64,000 bases of DNA from Acanthaster planci (Eukaryota > Echinodermata > Asteroidea > Valvatida > Acanthasteridae). Below, piece after piece: positions 12,306 through 27,573 of this stretch. The position numbers and the translations under genes are program-made. Every line of letters begins with the position of its first letter. Within the stretch, counting starts at the first letter, position 1. Below the pieces are notes generated by a model that was not told the DNA's origin, did no database searches, and saw only the letters and a list, made by a program, of their open reading frames with translations. Where the stretch lies: NCBI RefSeq assembly GCF_001949145.1, contig NW_019091411.1, forward strand, positions 555,739-619,738, written 5' to 3'.

Positions 12306-14679
12306 ACTGCCGCCCCCGCTCTGCAAGACGCTAACCCACCAACTCCCGATGTACCTCCAAGTCACATTGCCTCCATTAGTCTATTCCTTCCTCCATGTTA
12401 AGTCCTCGTGCTTGATGGTGCTTGCTTCACAGCTCCTGTCCCTGATCAGAGAGGACAAAATAAACCGATCAATACCTGAGGGTTGCTGTCAACACGAAAC
12501 AAGGAGCGTCTGAGTGTCATTTCTTTGGTCATACGTGATGTCAAAGCTAATCGGTAGATATTATGATTTATCCACACTTGCCAAATCGCGACGGAATTCA
12601 CAAACCTCGCGACTTTCAAGGACCCTCTTCTGCCTCGCGTCTGTTGCGTGCCTTCCAGGAGCAGAGCACTAACGTTCTACCTCGAACAAGGCAACAGCCA
12701 GTTACAACAAGGGCAAGCGTATTGAAACACTCGAGTTGTGTCAGAAAAAAAAGGGCAAAGATCCATGGGAAGGCACGGGAACAGGAAAATCTCGCCCTGT
12801 GACCCGTGCATCAACAAGAGCTGATATGTGGCCAAAAGGCGTGGGCAACATCACCTCAGCATAGATGTTGACCTGGTGCGTCGCACTGAGGTATTGATTT
12901 CCCAAATACCATCGCATCGATCGGCACGTTACCTGTCCACATGTAGGACAAGTCTTGATGTGCTGAAAATGTTACACTGGCAACGTTCATGTTTCTTTTC
13001 ATTACAGTCTGACAGTACACGCAATACGCTAACCATGCCCTTACGTTGACCTAACCCAGTCTCCCATTCATCACTCGGGAACTGTATCGCGACACAGCTG
13101 GATCGACCAGTGATAAAGCTCATCACCATCTAACGGTCGAATAACAGATGGATGGCCAGAGTCCAAAGATCTTCCCCCCACAATGCTATCAACGAGGACA
13201 CTCATCAAACGCCCCAACGCTCGGGCCACCCGCCTGCGTACAGATTTCTGTTTGTTTGCCGATGTCCGAAGTTCGCCGGACGGAGTGAATTATTCGCCCA
13301 ACGGCTCGTCTGTAACATTTCGGAGAACGCCGCGCATCACAGACCGTTTACAATACGGAGCTAATCCCACGTGATATTTGTAGCAGAGAGCCCTTCTTGC
13401 GGGGTAAAAAAACGAATTGCACGTACACCCTCATCAAAACTTTAGTTGATTCATGGATCGTCGAAGCAGACGGGAGCCTGCCGTATATAGAGACATATCT
13501 ACTCACCCCTACTTGGGCACTTTCTCTTAATAAAGTCATGAACCTAAACCTTTCTCCCGACCGCTCATGCAGTGATGAAAGCTCATGGCTCCGGTACCGA
13601 GCGCTAAACTCTTTGAATGCACCCATCAATTAATTTATTCAGGAACAGAACAAGCGTGTTGAATCTTACCCACTCAGCGATAATGCATACACATTGTCTA
13701 GACTCTTGAGTGGAGCCGAAGACTACTATTTGCCCCGGCTTAACGGGTAAGCAAAAGACAAACACTAAGTAGCAGCGCTGCTATGCAAAGTGGAAGCTCA
13801 GAGCACCCCCTTACAGCCACTTGTCAGACACCACACGTCACGACAGCGGGGCATGAGCTGGCAACCAAGTGCTCTACAAACTTTAGTCCACCAGACAAAC
13901 TTTCTCCGAACAAACTGAAAGAATCACCAAGCTGCTAAGCTTGCAATTATATAAGACTAAGTACACCATTCACCTGAACTCAACATATGAGGAATTCTAC
14001 AGGAATACATTATTTGTGTTCAGCTGTAAGATTTTAGGTTCTGTCCAAATAGCATGTGCATGGGCGCAATAGTACACTGAATTCTCGTTGCAAATTATCA
14101 GCATTGCAAAATGCAGATTTATTAAGGTTATTTCTTTCCCCTAACATTACGAACTGTTGCACCAAGTAATGTATGTTATCGAAGTCTCTCATGCCGTACA
14201 CAGAACACATCCCGTATGCATACTTTGTTCACAGTGTCGCCAGAAGAATAGAAATCTAAACTTACCTCATTAGAATAAAGGGAAAATTGCAATCCACACA
14301 CGAGGAAGATATTAACAACATTCGGACCCAGGACTCCACTGTATTAATTTCGAGTCAAATTTATAGTAACTGTGCAAGATTGAAATAACGTGGAAAACGC
14401 CAGCTGAAACACACGCCGAATAGTTGCAAGAGGAGTACACGGTTGAAACGTTAGCTCCAATCGACTGGGCATCCCGGTAAATCGCCAAAAATATTAGAGC
14501 CAGGTCTCGTAGTTCCTGCCGCGAGAATATCAATTATGAAAGTATCAAAGTTAGCCGAACAGCATCGAGAACGAGATCACCGCTTTTCACGGACGTTGCA
14601 CGGGACGACTCGGTGGGGGTAAAGCGCCGGTATTAGGGCTGACAATGGCCTCTATGCGCTGATACAGGAACTGGTGTTG

Positions 14680-14702
14680 GGAGAGAGAGAGAGAAAGAGA
14701 GA
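14680..14702. repeat. GA microsatellite
   Basis: A run of GA dinucleotides with one AAAG interruption, in sequence with no recognised gene. Confidence 0.8.
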
Positions 14703-17700
14703 CGTGCTTACCACGGCATTCATGCACAACGACAGGCATAATACATGTACATGTACACGACGGACGAGCAGAGCTGACAACAGGTACAAAATCCACTGAA
14801 CCATGCACTGTGCTGGCTGAGACTCATGACTTCCACGTTACCTCTGCAGGTGTTACTTTACGAAACGTGAACGTGGATATAACAAAGCAATGTAAACAAC
14901 CTTTCTCATGAAGTATCGTCTGTTCTTTCATCCGAGGTAAAGAGAGACAACCCACAAGTTTCACTCTCATTATTTTACATTTAAAAACTGAATCTAGAAT
15001 GCAGAGATGCGATGCCCCTTTCTACATAGTGTGGCCATCACTGCATTAAAAACTGGAAGCACATCTAGTGTATCCAAGCAGTATGGAACAGCTTTGAAAT
15101 CGGCCTCAAACTGAAAGGTTGCATGATTTCCAACAGGCCCTGTATTTGCTCACTCGTCAACTGGTTCATGGCAACAATGTTGCACCATTTTCTTTTCACG
15201 CCGGGATTACGAGCACCCCGAGCGCACTTTCACTGAACCAACGACTGCCGATCATGAACTCACACGGTGCTGCAGGCGATACAACTACTCACCTGTTGGC
15301 GTTTCTTGGTCGTAATATCCATACTTATGTTCGCAATGAAAAAAAAAAGACACTGAACGACCCGTCAGCATTTATCATGTCCTGACTGAGTACGGCATCA
15401 TATCATGCGTATAGAAGCTAATACCACCAGGTGATAACTGTTGAAAGTTGAACGGGTCAATCGTACCGCGGACGTGTGTTTATCTCCAACGCAAATGCAA
15501 GCTGAAAAAAATGGCTATTTCTCTCAGTAGAATGTAGGCGCCCGAAACACATCAACCGTTACATGTAGAGGAGCTGATGTCACGCCTCTGCCGCTGAATG
15601 TCTATCTGCTTGTATTAAGTGTGAAGTGCACGACATGGTAGGCCCAGCAAACAAACGAATAGGTCCGACTGAACGTGATCCCCACAGTACACAGATTTGC
15701 GACTTGTCTCCGCGGTGGAGCCTTGAGCTAAGTTACGGTACTCGCTTTATTTGGGGTTGTACCCCCTTGAGGCGTCAGCCTGGGACTCCTATCCCGGTCG
15801 AAAACCCCGTCGTGCTCCACAAACTCTCAAAAAGCTGGGCCCGTACCGTAACTGACTAGCTCCTTTCTCCTTCCTCGCGCGTCACAAACACCAGCACCTT
15901 CCAACAAAAGAACTACCCGGGAGAACAAATTCTATACCCTCGAAATTTATATTATTGCTTTCATATTCCTTTTTGGGGGAATCAGTGAATTCGGGAACAA
16001 TTTGGCCCGCATGGGAGAGATTAGTGAGGGATACAATAGAATTTAAGCCTGTCAACAAAAGACCTATGTGCCAACCCGGTGTCGAGTCGTATAATAATGT
16101 GCCTCGCGCAAAAAAAATTAAAATGGCGAAGTTGGGTGCCCTGCTCCAAATGTTACACGGTTTCGTCAGTATGGACACGGATAAACATGTTTTCTGAAAC
16201 CGTTGAAGGTGTAGAAGAGATCATCTTGACTTCTGAAATCAAACAACAATTGGAATTTCTTGATGTGTGGGAGCCAGCGGTGATTCAGTGTATCTTTTCA
16301 ATTTGCTACTTCAATACTGAAACGGAAAATGAAATAAGTTTTGCCTGTGGTAAAATATTGACGGAGTAAAAGCAGGTTCATCTTCATACATACGCAGTGA
16401 ATACACTGGTCTCCATAAACTGTTCCAAGATATTCAGCTCAACAGTAAGATATCACATTGGCAACGCTGTACACAAGACACACCAACGGTCAGGACGTCA
16501 CGCGTAACCATGTACAAATTTTCAGATATCAACAAAATAATGTAAGGCAAAAGTAGTCACACGAAACAATGGACAAGCGCGGCCATGACTATTATACCAA
16601 TCAAATCTCGCTTTAATTATACCGTGTCACTTCACGCCTGGCAACGAGCGTCAACACATATTATTCTATCCATTATTTATACATCGAGGCCTCCTTCGCG
16701 GCTGTGCTAACAGTGCATACGGAGCTGAAGTGGGCTATCTTACAAGCCACGTGTTTGTCTTGGCCTAAATATGAGATAAAAACACCATTAGCAAATCGGT
16801 ATTACATGTACAGCATTATATCTATCGCCTGTTGGTGTCTGAACCCGCGGCAGTGTGTGTCTCGGCAAAGAAACGGATATTACAATAGAAATTCGTGCAC
16901 GCTGCATATACAAGTACGACAGAATTATTAGGAAGCTATAGGTCTCTGCCTCGATAAAAACTGTCGCTAGCATGATTCATTATTTATACAGAAACTTTAA
17001 AATATGAATTCGATGGAGAACATAAAATAAGAACAAATGCACCTGTTCCCTTACATGTTTGATAGCTCGGTGAGACGGCTCACTATACAACTTAACGCAC
17101 AATGGCATCGCCAACAATAAATGCAGACAGAGTGCCATAATGCAATGCCTTCAGGCCAATGAAAAACCGTGTATACCTCAGCTATAAATACCAGCATTAC
17201 TCACACGAATCTAACCGTGCGGGCCACACAATTGTAAAAATGATAATTACTGTTAGCCTGTCAGTTACACAGGTCTGTTTGTATATCTGAAATGAAAATG
17301 TCAACCTCATGTCATTACACTTTGCATGTACAGCCAGGATGTTTTTGTCTGGTTATTTGTTTTCAAGCATGTCACAAAGGTGACACAATCCACTGCGCGA
17401 CAGCCGCTACAAACTAGAGAACACAAGGCCGTCGATACCAGCGAGTTTCGGTTTGGTTTAGGTCGGCAGTTACGCGAGATATTACAATGAGTAACAATTT
17501 GACAAGAACGCTTACCAGCATTTCTGCTTGCGCAAGGTGTCGACAAGAACTTCGTCGGTTCACTTGGTAACTCCTTCAACACATCCAATCATACCACTGT
17601 TGATCAAGTTCATATAGCGTTATTTTGCCAATGTTCACGCAGAGGCAGGCAGCAACAGGCTACACCGATACCTCCCAGCACACGGATTGCTCGCTGCGCA

Positions 17701-20700
17701 CAAACATTTTTTTGGGTCAACAAGGTTGGAGTCTACTAACGATAGCTAGTTACGGCATCAATTCCACAGTGAAAGGGGTAAAAAAAAACAGCAAATTTCA
17801 CAAGCTCAAGAATTCACCCGAGTATTTTGTCTGTCATCACTTACCAGGTTGGCCTAACTGGGCAACCACTGGAGGTCAAGTCTAACATCCAAATGGTCGT
17901 CAGATAGGACTCACAAATTCAACTGCGCTGACGAAATTAATTGGATCCGGCGGGCATGTTTTCCACAACCATCCGTGCTGTTGTGAATGTTACCAACTCA
18001 CACACCCGCATGTAAATGCCGGCAATTTATCAGGTTTCTTATCAGCGGTACCCTACGCTCTATTCTTTTCGGTTCAAGCATGTGCAGCTTTAACCAAGCA
18101 GTCTTTTCTACTATTTTTTTGGTTGTACCACTGCTTTCGCACAATCCCATTACCAGATACCAATGAATGCTTTTTTAACCGAACAATACACTCGGGGGAA
18201 GTTCAACATCGTGGAGTCTATTCCACTGGGTAGTGACTGATCAGTTTGTGTTGGTATCACAATACATCATGGTAAAGTGGGAGACGGGGCAAAGTCCGCA
18301 GGTGCTGTTTGCAGTGTGTACATAAAGTTCTGTGCAGGCTCCCACAGGTCTGCATGTTTTTTTGTTTAATGACACAGAAAAAAAGAGAGAAAAATCACAG
18401 AGCAGATGGGGTAAAAGGAGGCTTCTGACAATCACACTGTCGATCAGTTAAATAATTAGTCATTCCCTTTGTGTGATTCTTTGAAATGAAAGAATTCGGC
18501 TGGGGTTGATTTTCACGCTTTAAACAGTGGAAGGGAATGATAGTTCGTGGGCTCACAAGCAGAATGGATGTGTATACATATTTGAATGAGAAAAATTACA
18601 TATTCCCCCGTCAAGACACTTTTCTTTTCCTCCAAGTACGATCTCCCTGCATTGGATTAAAAAAATTGGGCCCCGAGAGTGCCCGATTCTCACGCTCAAA
18701 CTTACAACACCCTGTTCAGCCCCCCTGTTGCGCTCCTTCACGGACGAACAGGATGCAAGACATGATACAGAAGAGGGGTCAAAACCACACGAAAGCACTG
18801 CATGCACTTCCTCAAAAAGACCGACTTGCCACCCAAGAACTACAGGGGTGGTGGTGGGGGGAATGATCAAAGGTTCCCGTAGGGGATGAGTGTTGACGCC
18901 TCCCTGATACTGAGCAGCCACGGTGTGATACAGGCCAAGTTCACGTTTCCTTCGATCGGTATCAGCGCTCCGCGCTATGTGCGCTGTCAACATGATGAAG
19001 TCGTGTAACAGCTCTAAAAAGTGTCTGTTTAATTTCAAGTTGGACTTACGTGAATTTTGCACAAGGCCTACTGCACTTCAGTCACGTATCCAAATAACTT
19101 GTATGCATAAGGAATATAAAAAGAGAATTATGGTCGAAATGTGTTTGAAGAGTACAATATTTATAGCAGTAATTTCGTCCCATATACACTCACTATAATT
19201 ATTGAAAATAAAAACCTTCCACGGAGCACTGAACTGAGGACTTACAACATGCTGCAACCAAGTGAGTTCCTGATTTCACTCTTGATGGGAAATATTTACG
19301 AAGGCCCTTTCCGACCGGACAAATTGTCTCTGTTCCACCATAGTCCTTTCTCTGTGGTTCCATTCGACCAAAGCACAAGACAGCGGGAGGCCTTTGCCGG
19401 CGGGGCCGGTTTTGTGGCGAGCAATCATGCTCAGAACGAGACCTGTGGGAAATAAGCTGTGCAACGCTGGAAACATTTTTTTCTGCCTGCTCTCAAGATC
19501 GCAAATTGGAGTGAAATTGGAAATCTAGTACTCGCACAGGGACTCTGTTTACCTCGCCACAGCTTTTCAGGACCATGTTATTGGCAACTGCAGCATTGGG
19601 TTCTTGATGGATTAATTCCGTCCAAATGTTGAGGGAGATTTAAACTTGTTGTATAAATTCACTCCATACACTCACGTTGTACTGACCTTTGGCATACATC
19701 AGCGATCTTGGAGGTAATTTTGTTATTTTAAGTTGGTAACAATTAATGAATCTTCAGGAGGTCTGCTCCGGCGCCTTCCCGTGGAAGAAGAGCAGGAACA
19801 GAAGCGTACTCTCAAGATGGCAGCCAAGCCAGGAATCCGTGGGTCACCGCGAATCTGGCCCCCAAAAGTGATTACGTAATCGACGGCAACACTCTCCCTA
19901 CTGTTCTCGCACACGAAAGTTACCACTGACAGCATTCTACATGAAGATATTATGGGTAGCGAAGGAAAAGGTACACTTTCAACAACATCATAAACAGCAA
20001 CCAAGGGCCAAGAATGATAATGAAAAATGCTCCCAAATACTGTTTGCCAACTGAACGAGATTAATGGTGAACTGTGCATATTAAGCGTTTCTCTTTACAG
20101 GCCTGCCCATCGAACGGAAGTCTGTCAGGTGGAATTTTTGAATACCTACATCCTGTTTTGAAACTATCCAACTGGAGAATCGGGAATACATGTACATTAA
20201 TCAAACGGGAGCAGAGTGCGTTCTGCCATCAAATCCCGGGCGAAACCGGTGCCTCAAGTTACTCCAAAGTGCAGTGACACTATGCATGCAGACATCCTCT
20301 GCAGACACAGACTGTGTTCACATGACATACAGTATAGTCTGGACCCGGTGCCATAAACAAATATATGGGTGTGCACCCAGTCAGATTAGGCGGGGGCAAC
20401 ACTGCGCTGGAGTCTCGCGGGATTACACAAGGTTCCTCCGTTAGAGTGCGAGACAAAGAACCTGTACTTTTCTTTGACATTTTGACGAACGAGCCGGGCG
20501 CTAAGGTTAAGATGCCAGACTTTTGACAAAATTACCAAGGCTCACGCAATGACTTATTTTCTTCTCATCAGAGAAGCAACATTCAAAGTAAAATATGAAA
20601 ACCCCAATGGAGGCCCGTTTTGAACCTCGGTAGAGAAATGTTCGATATGTCTATTCTCGTTGATTCCTGAGAGGAAAGAATCCCTTCAAAGACCTCCACG

Positions 20701-23700
20701 ATATGCACCAAGCCGTGTAGTCGTCACGACCAACATAAAGTTGAAGTCACCTCATACGAAAACGTTTGAAATTTACAGCACCGACTCTATTCAACATTGG
20801 AAAGCGTGCATGCAATGAACTTTCTCAGATGCGCATTGGGGACAATTCACCTCTCTAAAATGTATGATAACTATTCGAAATCATGTTTTGTAATGAATAA
20901 CATTTAAAATTGCCCGTGTAGCTCTTGACAGTTACTCTTTCAGTTTAGAAGAGTGCCATAATAGTTTGCCATGCATATGGAAATTTACATCAGCGTAAAA
21001 CAGTGAACACGCCAAATACCCCTTGGACGATAAAAAATAGATAAGGTTGGAAAAAAACCAACAGTTACACAGGAATATGTTAAATAGGGCCAACTTGCGT
21101 GGCTCCCTTAAGCTGAGCACCGGTATTTTATGGTACAATTCTCCATTATGCCTTATCCTAAAAATATTTCCTTCAGAGTTGCAGTATAATGACTTAGATG
21201 AAAGCTGACAACCGCCCGAACACTTTTCCCGGGTGGCAATAAAATATTCACAATTTCACTCTTCGCAATCAAGTCTCAAATTTAGCCAATGGGTGTACGT
21301 TATTCATTTTTTTTCTGAACGTCAAAAAAGAAAATAGTTTCAGCTGCATCAAAGAACCACAAGGTAATCCTATAAGCCGGCAAAAATGATAGCAATCTTT
21401 AACCTTACCCTATTTTTTTTGTTTACAAAACGGGTTCGAAATTTCATGAATATAGGGCAACTACCTCTTCGGCCTGACCCCTAGTCGACGTGATGGTGCG
21501 CTGGGCACGGGAAACGGGTGCACTGGGGTCCTAACATGCACTTTATTTCCATCCCCTTTCCTTCACCGCCGGCTTAACTCCATGGCTTCACTTGTCAAAG
21601 GTTTAAGCGGTACATTCCCTCGACTTTAATGAAGCGGCGTGCGCACGTCACCTTTCGCTTTGGCGAATTATGTCCTTGAATTTGCTATCTATGAATAATG
21701 AGCTTGCAGATGCCAGCAGGTGCGTTCCAGGTTTGACAGGTACAGCCTGGAGTCGTCCCGTATAGCCTCCTCCGAGCAAGCAAAACATAATTACCATTTT
21801 TTAGGCTACATGCAAATTAGCAGTGAATGAGTTTTCAATAAAGTGGTTCAAAGCATCAGATTCATGCAACAGAAAATTAGGCCAGGGACTATTTAACAAT
21901 ATACCAATTTGAATTGTATACTTGAAATATCACCTTGCATGATAGAGAAGTGCGTAGGCCTCTTCATAAGACACACGTAAGGTAGACTTTTTGCATTTAA
22001 TGCTACTGAAAATGGAAAGAAGAAATCGAAGATGGCAGCAGCACAGAAAATACCACACCAAGACACCAATACTTGATGTTAACTAAACACCTTGTACAAA
22101 TTCCCGAGTCTCTTTTTAAAAGTTTGAGTACAAATTAATCCTCAGGCGACTGCTCTCCTGAAACTTAATGATGCTAAAAACAACACATGAGACGAATAAA
22201 AATGAAATAACCATCACGAAGTCAACAACAACAGGCTAATATGGATTATGTTCCGTCTTTCCTGTCACTTGCTTGAAGTCTGCAGAGGGTGTGTACATAA
22301 AGAATCATCGATTTTCCCATTGCCTTCCACGGTTAGGATATTTTATGCTTCAGCGATACGTCCGCCAGTTTAAATCTGTTTTTTTCTCGACTTGCCTCTC
22401 TCTCTGTCTCCCATGCATTTATACCTTGCCCATTATTGCCGGTCACTGGACAGTACCGAGATTGAAGAGATTTGTTTTTTCCAGCAGGGGAAATTTCTAT
22501 AAAAGGGACCTACAGAGAGGCAAAGATTACATGGCATTTGGGTACAACATTCTACACGTATAAAAGGAACAGGGCCACATACAACATATATATAGACCAG
22601 GGACGGATCGTCAAAGTGATCTTAAACTCAACTTACTCAAAATTCACTGGCTTCTCTTAAAATTATCATACAGATTTTCTACCTTTAGAAGGAATCATAA
22701 ATGATTATAAAGTATGTTTTCTCGGTTAGTTAGCTCATTGGATAGCCTTGTGTCGCTATTCTCCTTTACTCTGCACAATTATGAGGCGAATTAGTCACAT
22801 GATGGCACTTTTCAAACATTAGTGTTACAACTTCGTTTCCAATATCAACAGTGCTATAAACAAGTAGATGCTTGAAAGAACAACATTCAAGGAGACCACC
22901 GAATTGACATCACAAAACGAGGAAACGAATTTTCATATTTGTCGAGGGTCACCCGCACTCTCAACAGCGGCCCTGACCGAGTTTTCCTCACACCATTATT
23001 GTGCGGGCCGTCCGTGCTCATCAAGAATTCATCGTTTTAATTTAACCGACACCAGTCATGATGACGTGGAGCCAACGAGATTTGGAGGCTTGTACGGAGG
23101 TAGAAAACACCTATGAATGAAATTATAAACGAATACCATCATTGCCCACAAGTGTAGGTAATAATGAGGTACACATCAGGCAGGGACGACGTGACACTGG
23201 TTCGGACTTCACACTGAAGTTAGGGGTAAGGGTTAACTGATTTGTCACTACAGAAAAATACTGAGAAAATAATATCTGAAATTGATACTTTATTTTCATG
23301 TATTCCTGTGAAATTGGAAGGAGAGTATTTGACAGCACTGACAAAAGGATTTACGTATAGCTCTCAATATGAATGGAGACACTAGACAGTTCTGAATTTA
23401 CTGACAGGTAAATTCTGCGGGTCATAACGACAAACTATTGTTGCTAATCCTGAGGAATGCATCGATCTTTTCCGATCCCTGGTAACCAAGACATCCAATT
23501 ATCCGTAATGCATCACAAATGACGCGTGACCAAACGAGATGAACAAGCTAAAGAGAACCACAAAGACACTACGACGTCAGCCAGTAATTATAACGAACAA
23601 TTGACAGACAATGCGAACATGCGCATCTATAGACAAGGCCATGGTTGTTGCCTGTGACGATGTCAAGTGCTCAGAAATCCTCTTGTGCTGAGATCGTCTT

Positions 23701-24656
23701 TGGGTTAAATGCACATGCGCAAAAGATAGGTTTCGACTACAACCACAACACCGCGACAGTCTGAGAACGCCACGGATGAAATATGCATCCATCATCCCTC
23801 CCTGGACCCCGGCAGGGCTTGCCAAGGAGACGAACGGTCGGTGTTTTTATGCGCGGGATGGCGTCGGCACCGGTCTTTGATCTCTTGTTTTTGCCGAAGT
23901 GCGGCCAGCCTTAAGGGCAATCATTGGGTAATGTCATGCTTCGTCTCATGAAGTATTTATTTTTTCTCCTCTTGCCTATCAACGCATCTTTGATGCAACG
24001 GCTGTGTGGCATCAGCCCACTCCTCTTTCGTCACACCTACATCCAACACACGTATACCAACCCCTCATTGATACCGATGTTGATGATAGAGAAAACTCAA
24101 CAATTGGATACAATCCTTTTCTACCCAAGTATTCCTTGGAAGAAGTCCTGAGACTTCATCTCGATTTCTTTATGATTAAGCTCATCCTCGAGGGGAAAAT
24201 GCTTGATTCGTACACTAGAGGCGGGTTCCCGCCGCATTATTCCTGAATAATCCCCCGGATGACTATTCCAAAAAAAAAAAGTTTCATTATTACTGCAACT
24301 GCGCCTGTACTCGCGGGGGGATTTTGGAGCGGGAAAACGCCGGTACGAAGCGACTGACAAAAGAAGTTTGGGAATAAATCAATCACGATTAAACATGCAA
24401 ATGACCACATCGGCTGCTTGATTCATGACTCACGCATACCTCAGTCACATAATGAAACAATGTTTAAAAACAACTCTCTGCAGCTGCCTCTCCGTCCATA
24501 CTTAATTACAGCAACTTGAGTGTGAAATTGGAGCATTTCACCCCAATGTGCGTTTGACATGTTTGTTTTTCACATTGATATATATACTATCCATCTTTCT
24601 AATGACTTTCAACGACAAAAAAGCAATTAGAATGCAATGGAGATGTTGAGTGTAAT

Positions 24657-24685
24657 TCTACTATACTATACTATTCTACTATAAT
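24657..24685. repeat. Short CTATA/CTATT tandem repeat
   Basis: Five-base units of the form CTATA/CTATT are repeated several times, followed by AT-rich sequence. Confidence 0.7.
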
Positions 24686-26815
24686 TTTATATTTGATAGG
24701 CCTGATATAATAATGGCAATAGCTCGAAGGATTAAAATCGAAAACGTTCTACAGCAGGAAGTAAAAAAACTGACTACATTAACTACTTGATTTAAAAAAA
24801 CCGTCAGTAAGGCCCGAGTACCAAGTCATTAAATACATCGCTTAGTCATTTTCCAAGGCTACCGGTACACAAATGGCTTAATTTTAAGTGTTTTCTGACT
24901 GGTACATATTATGTAGTAGGATGCAGTGGTCTTCAGGACTTTGAGTTCACAATAGTTAGACTGAACTCAGCTGCAAACTTGTTTAGATAGCTTTGGACAT
25001 TATTCATCAAGCAGCGCTGAACTACGACTATCAAAACAGAGCCGTAAAACTAACAGTACACCACGCACGCACTTCATTTGGAACGACTTGAATATCAAAC
25101 CCGACCAGACGTCAACAAAATGCTTAACTGTACAAAGTGGTAGGTTGCTTATCGGATTACGCTCTGCATTCGTAGATGCCACAGAGCGCTAAAATGATGC
25201 CATTTTCGTTGATGAGATGAACCTCTGAAGTAAATGAGCCAATAGTCTTATCGGATGAATGAGCAGTGGACAGACGATGTGGTGGAAGACGTGGCTCCTG
25301 CGCCGTCATTCGTTAGTGAGACGGAGCTCGTGGCAGATCAGCCAATCAGTTAATTGAGTGGATAAATCCGCCGATCTGAGACTGAAGCAGAAAAACAGCT
25401 TGAACGCGCCATTACATTCGTTATCCACGCTACCGTTGTCGGGCAGACGATCATGGCGCATAACCAATGCGTGCTCTCATTACTGAGTTAACGATTATGC
25501 ATAATTGAATTGAAAATCTGGTCTTCCTTTAGGGATTTTGGACGAACTACAAATGATCCATTTCGGCAAAATGCACAAACTATTCTTTACTTAACAAAAA
25601 TTATGGCCATTAGGCCTACGCCGGACCATTCTGGTAAGTTACAAAGTGGAACTTGGAAGTTGGAATGACCACAGCCCAACACAGTTCTAAGTGCTTAACC
25701 CTGAAACGCGGCCAATGTCACAAGCTTGACTGCAGGACTACCCACACTCACAGTCAGGCTTCCCAAAATGACAACCTGCAAAACACACAGCAATTCATCT
25801 TTCAAAGTGCATCATTTCCTTGGATCTATGCAACACATCGTTGCGCTTCCAGCACAGTCTCCAAGTGTATTCATTTCTATTATATTGTATGCAACGATAT
25901 CGACAACAAATCTTTATTTAGTCCAAACATCCAATTGCTCACCTTTTTATCATATCTTCGCAATGTCCGTGGGGTCAACTTGCGTCTCAATCGCCTCGCC
26001 TCCAACATCAACCACGATCACAAAATAGATCGGCTGTCAATTGTCCCAAATCTTGTTCTCGTTTTTCAACGGCCACAAGGACACCAAGAGACGGAAGGAG
26101 GGGTCGACAACTTAAGGAATTTTTGTCCGGCCATTGTTTAGTTAAACGTAAAAGCTGACTTTTACTAATCGACACCGGGTGACCCCGTAGCCCCCTTTCA
26201 GGGAACCAACCCTAGCCTAATCGACCCGCCATCGACAGAGGTATCACCTTAAAAAGAGTCGTTGGGCCGAGAGCTAATAGGATACACGGTAATTGATAGT
26301 CACTTGTCTGATTCGATTTTTGAGAGATCTATAGCGTCTGGCCAATTGTTCGTAACAGCATTTCAGCTCGTTAGTAGATTAGACGATCTTGGTATCTTAC
26401 ACTCTGTCCAAAATGAATTGGCAATGAGTGTTTCGAGTTCACAATCCGTAGATAGAAAATGAGCATTGAGGTTAATGGATGTTCCTTCCCGGGAAGTCGT
26501 GTTTATTGTTAAAACGTGCTTACTGCGAATAGGGGATTGGGTCCCAGTTTACTAGAGATAATTATAGAAAAAACACAAGAATCTAACAAACTACAATGTC
26601 GTGAATTCAATTAATACAGCTTTCGAGAAAAAAAGGCTATGTCTCACAAACAAGCGAGCAGCAATTTCAAAAGTAAGACACTTTGCTGCATGTTTTTGTT
26701 TCCTAGTATCGAACTGACACCTATTTTTCTTAAGCGTCTTTTTTACGCTCAGAAATGGAGCAAATCATAAATATTACAGAATCCCCTAAATTAAATCTTC
26801 TTTCACATTACTCAC

Positions 26816-26899
26816 CTTTTTTGAGCCTCGAACAGCAAGATCTTCATTCCGTCTATTACCTTTACCATCTCGATGACAGAAAGACAAACGGAACGGCAT
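26816..26899 (-). CDS. Candidate first coding exon of an unrecognised minus-strand gene
   Basis: An ATG at 26899 opens 28 codons of basic sequence ending SKK directly at a perfect donor, AAG|gtgagt (phase 0). The frame is open upstream as well. The segment is at the edge of the GC-rich stretch at 26930-27560, where promoter-like motifs occur. No protein family is recognised and no downstream exon was found, so this may be a non-coding 5' exon or chance. A second possible donor, AAAG|gtaata, lies inside it. Confidence 0.2.
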
Positions 26900-26929
26900 C
26901 GTAAAACACTCTTCACAACGCATTCCTAC

Positions 26930-27560
26930 CTTGTTCTCCCCGGGTTTGTGTTGAATGAGCAACCCGCTGAGCCGATGGGGTCTTGCCGCGCGCCAGTCAA
27001 TGAACGCTGCTCGGCAGTCAATGGAAGCCCCACCCGACCAATCAGCGGCAGCTTCGCCTCCCAGTTGCCATGGCGAGCCGGAGCCTCCAGAGCTGGCTGC
27101 GCATCCTGATCGCAGCCCTCGCTCGCATCTCCATTCTGATGCGCTGTCGAGGAAAGTCAAAGTCACTCTTGAAATTCTGTCAGTCTGTCCTCGGAGCTCT
27201 CCGCGTAGCCACCGTGCGATGCACTGCAACGTGGCGAGTGGACGGCGGCCAAAGATGACGGAACGAGCCCCGCGGTAAAAAATAAAAAGGAACGGGGGAG
27301 AAAAAGTGTCTTGGGAGAAAGTAACAGGTTCAACGTCCGGCCGGTGTGCATCTCAAGCAGCAGCTAGGCCAGCAGTTAGGGCAGTGGCTTCCCAGGCATC
27401 GATTTTCTCGTCCATTCTGTGGCTGATCTTGACGAGATTTTAATTCCCAAGGTGTGGACGGTGAGCTGACACAATAAGCACGCTCCAGTAAACCTGGCCG
27501 GCGGATCGCAAGAGCGCACGGGACCTTCTCTCTCTCTCCCTCGAGCTGTTCGCGCGTAAA
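26930..27560. promoter_or_regulatory. GC/CpG-rich promoter-like region with CCAAT and X-box-like motifs
   Basis: This is one of the most CpG-dense stretches in the window. CCAATCAG, an NF-Y-type box, is at 27038-27045. GTTGCCATGGCGAG (27064-27077) departs from the RFX X-box palindrome GTTGCCATGGCAAC only near its end. Candidate first exons with consensus donors lie on both sides, pointing away from it (26816-26899 minus and 27574-27693 plus). A bidirectional promoter is an inference. Confidence 0.4.
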
Positions 27561-27573
27561 TTTGATCGCCGTA

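Larger units (their letters stand above)
12306..26815. other. Gene-empty stretch, 14.5 kb
   Basis: I see no recognisable exon. Minor features are a GA microsatellite (about 14680-14702), a CT-rich run near 22395 and a CTATA-type run (24657-24685). Open frames up to 169 codons (18553-19062 minus) and 162 codons (25653-26141 plus) exist but show no domain, no consistent splice context and no resemblance to a known protein. Part of this may be the 5' non-coding region or upstream control region of the THSD1-like gene. Confidence 0.45.

Noticed and set aside
18553-19062. 169-codon minus-strand open frame
   Set aside because: No ATG-led domain, no family resemblance and no convincing flanking splice sites; GC-rich sequence gives such frames by chance.
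25653-26141. 162-codon plus-strand open frame
   Set aside because: No recognisable motif, irregular composition and no splice or promoter context.
26786-27229. 147-codon minus-strand frame across the CpG-rich region
   Set aside because: The upstream part is GC-driven and repetitive in Gly/Ser/Ala/Arg. Only the last 28 codons before a perfect donor were kept, as a weak candidate.
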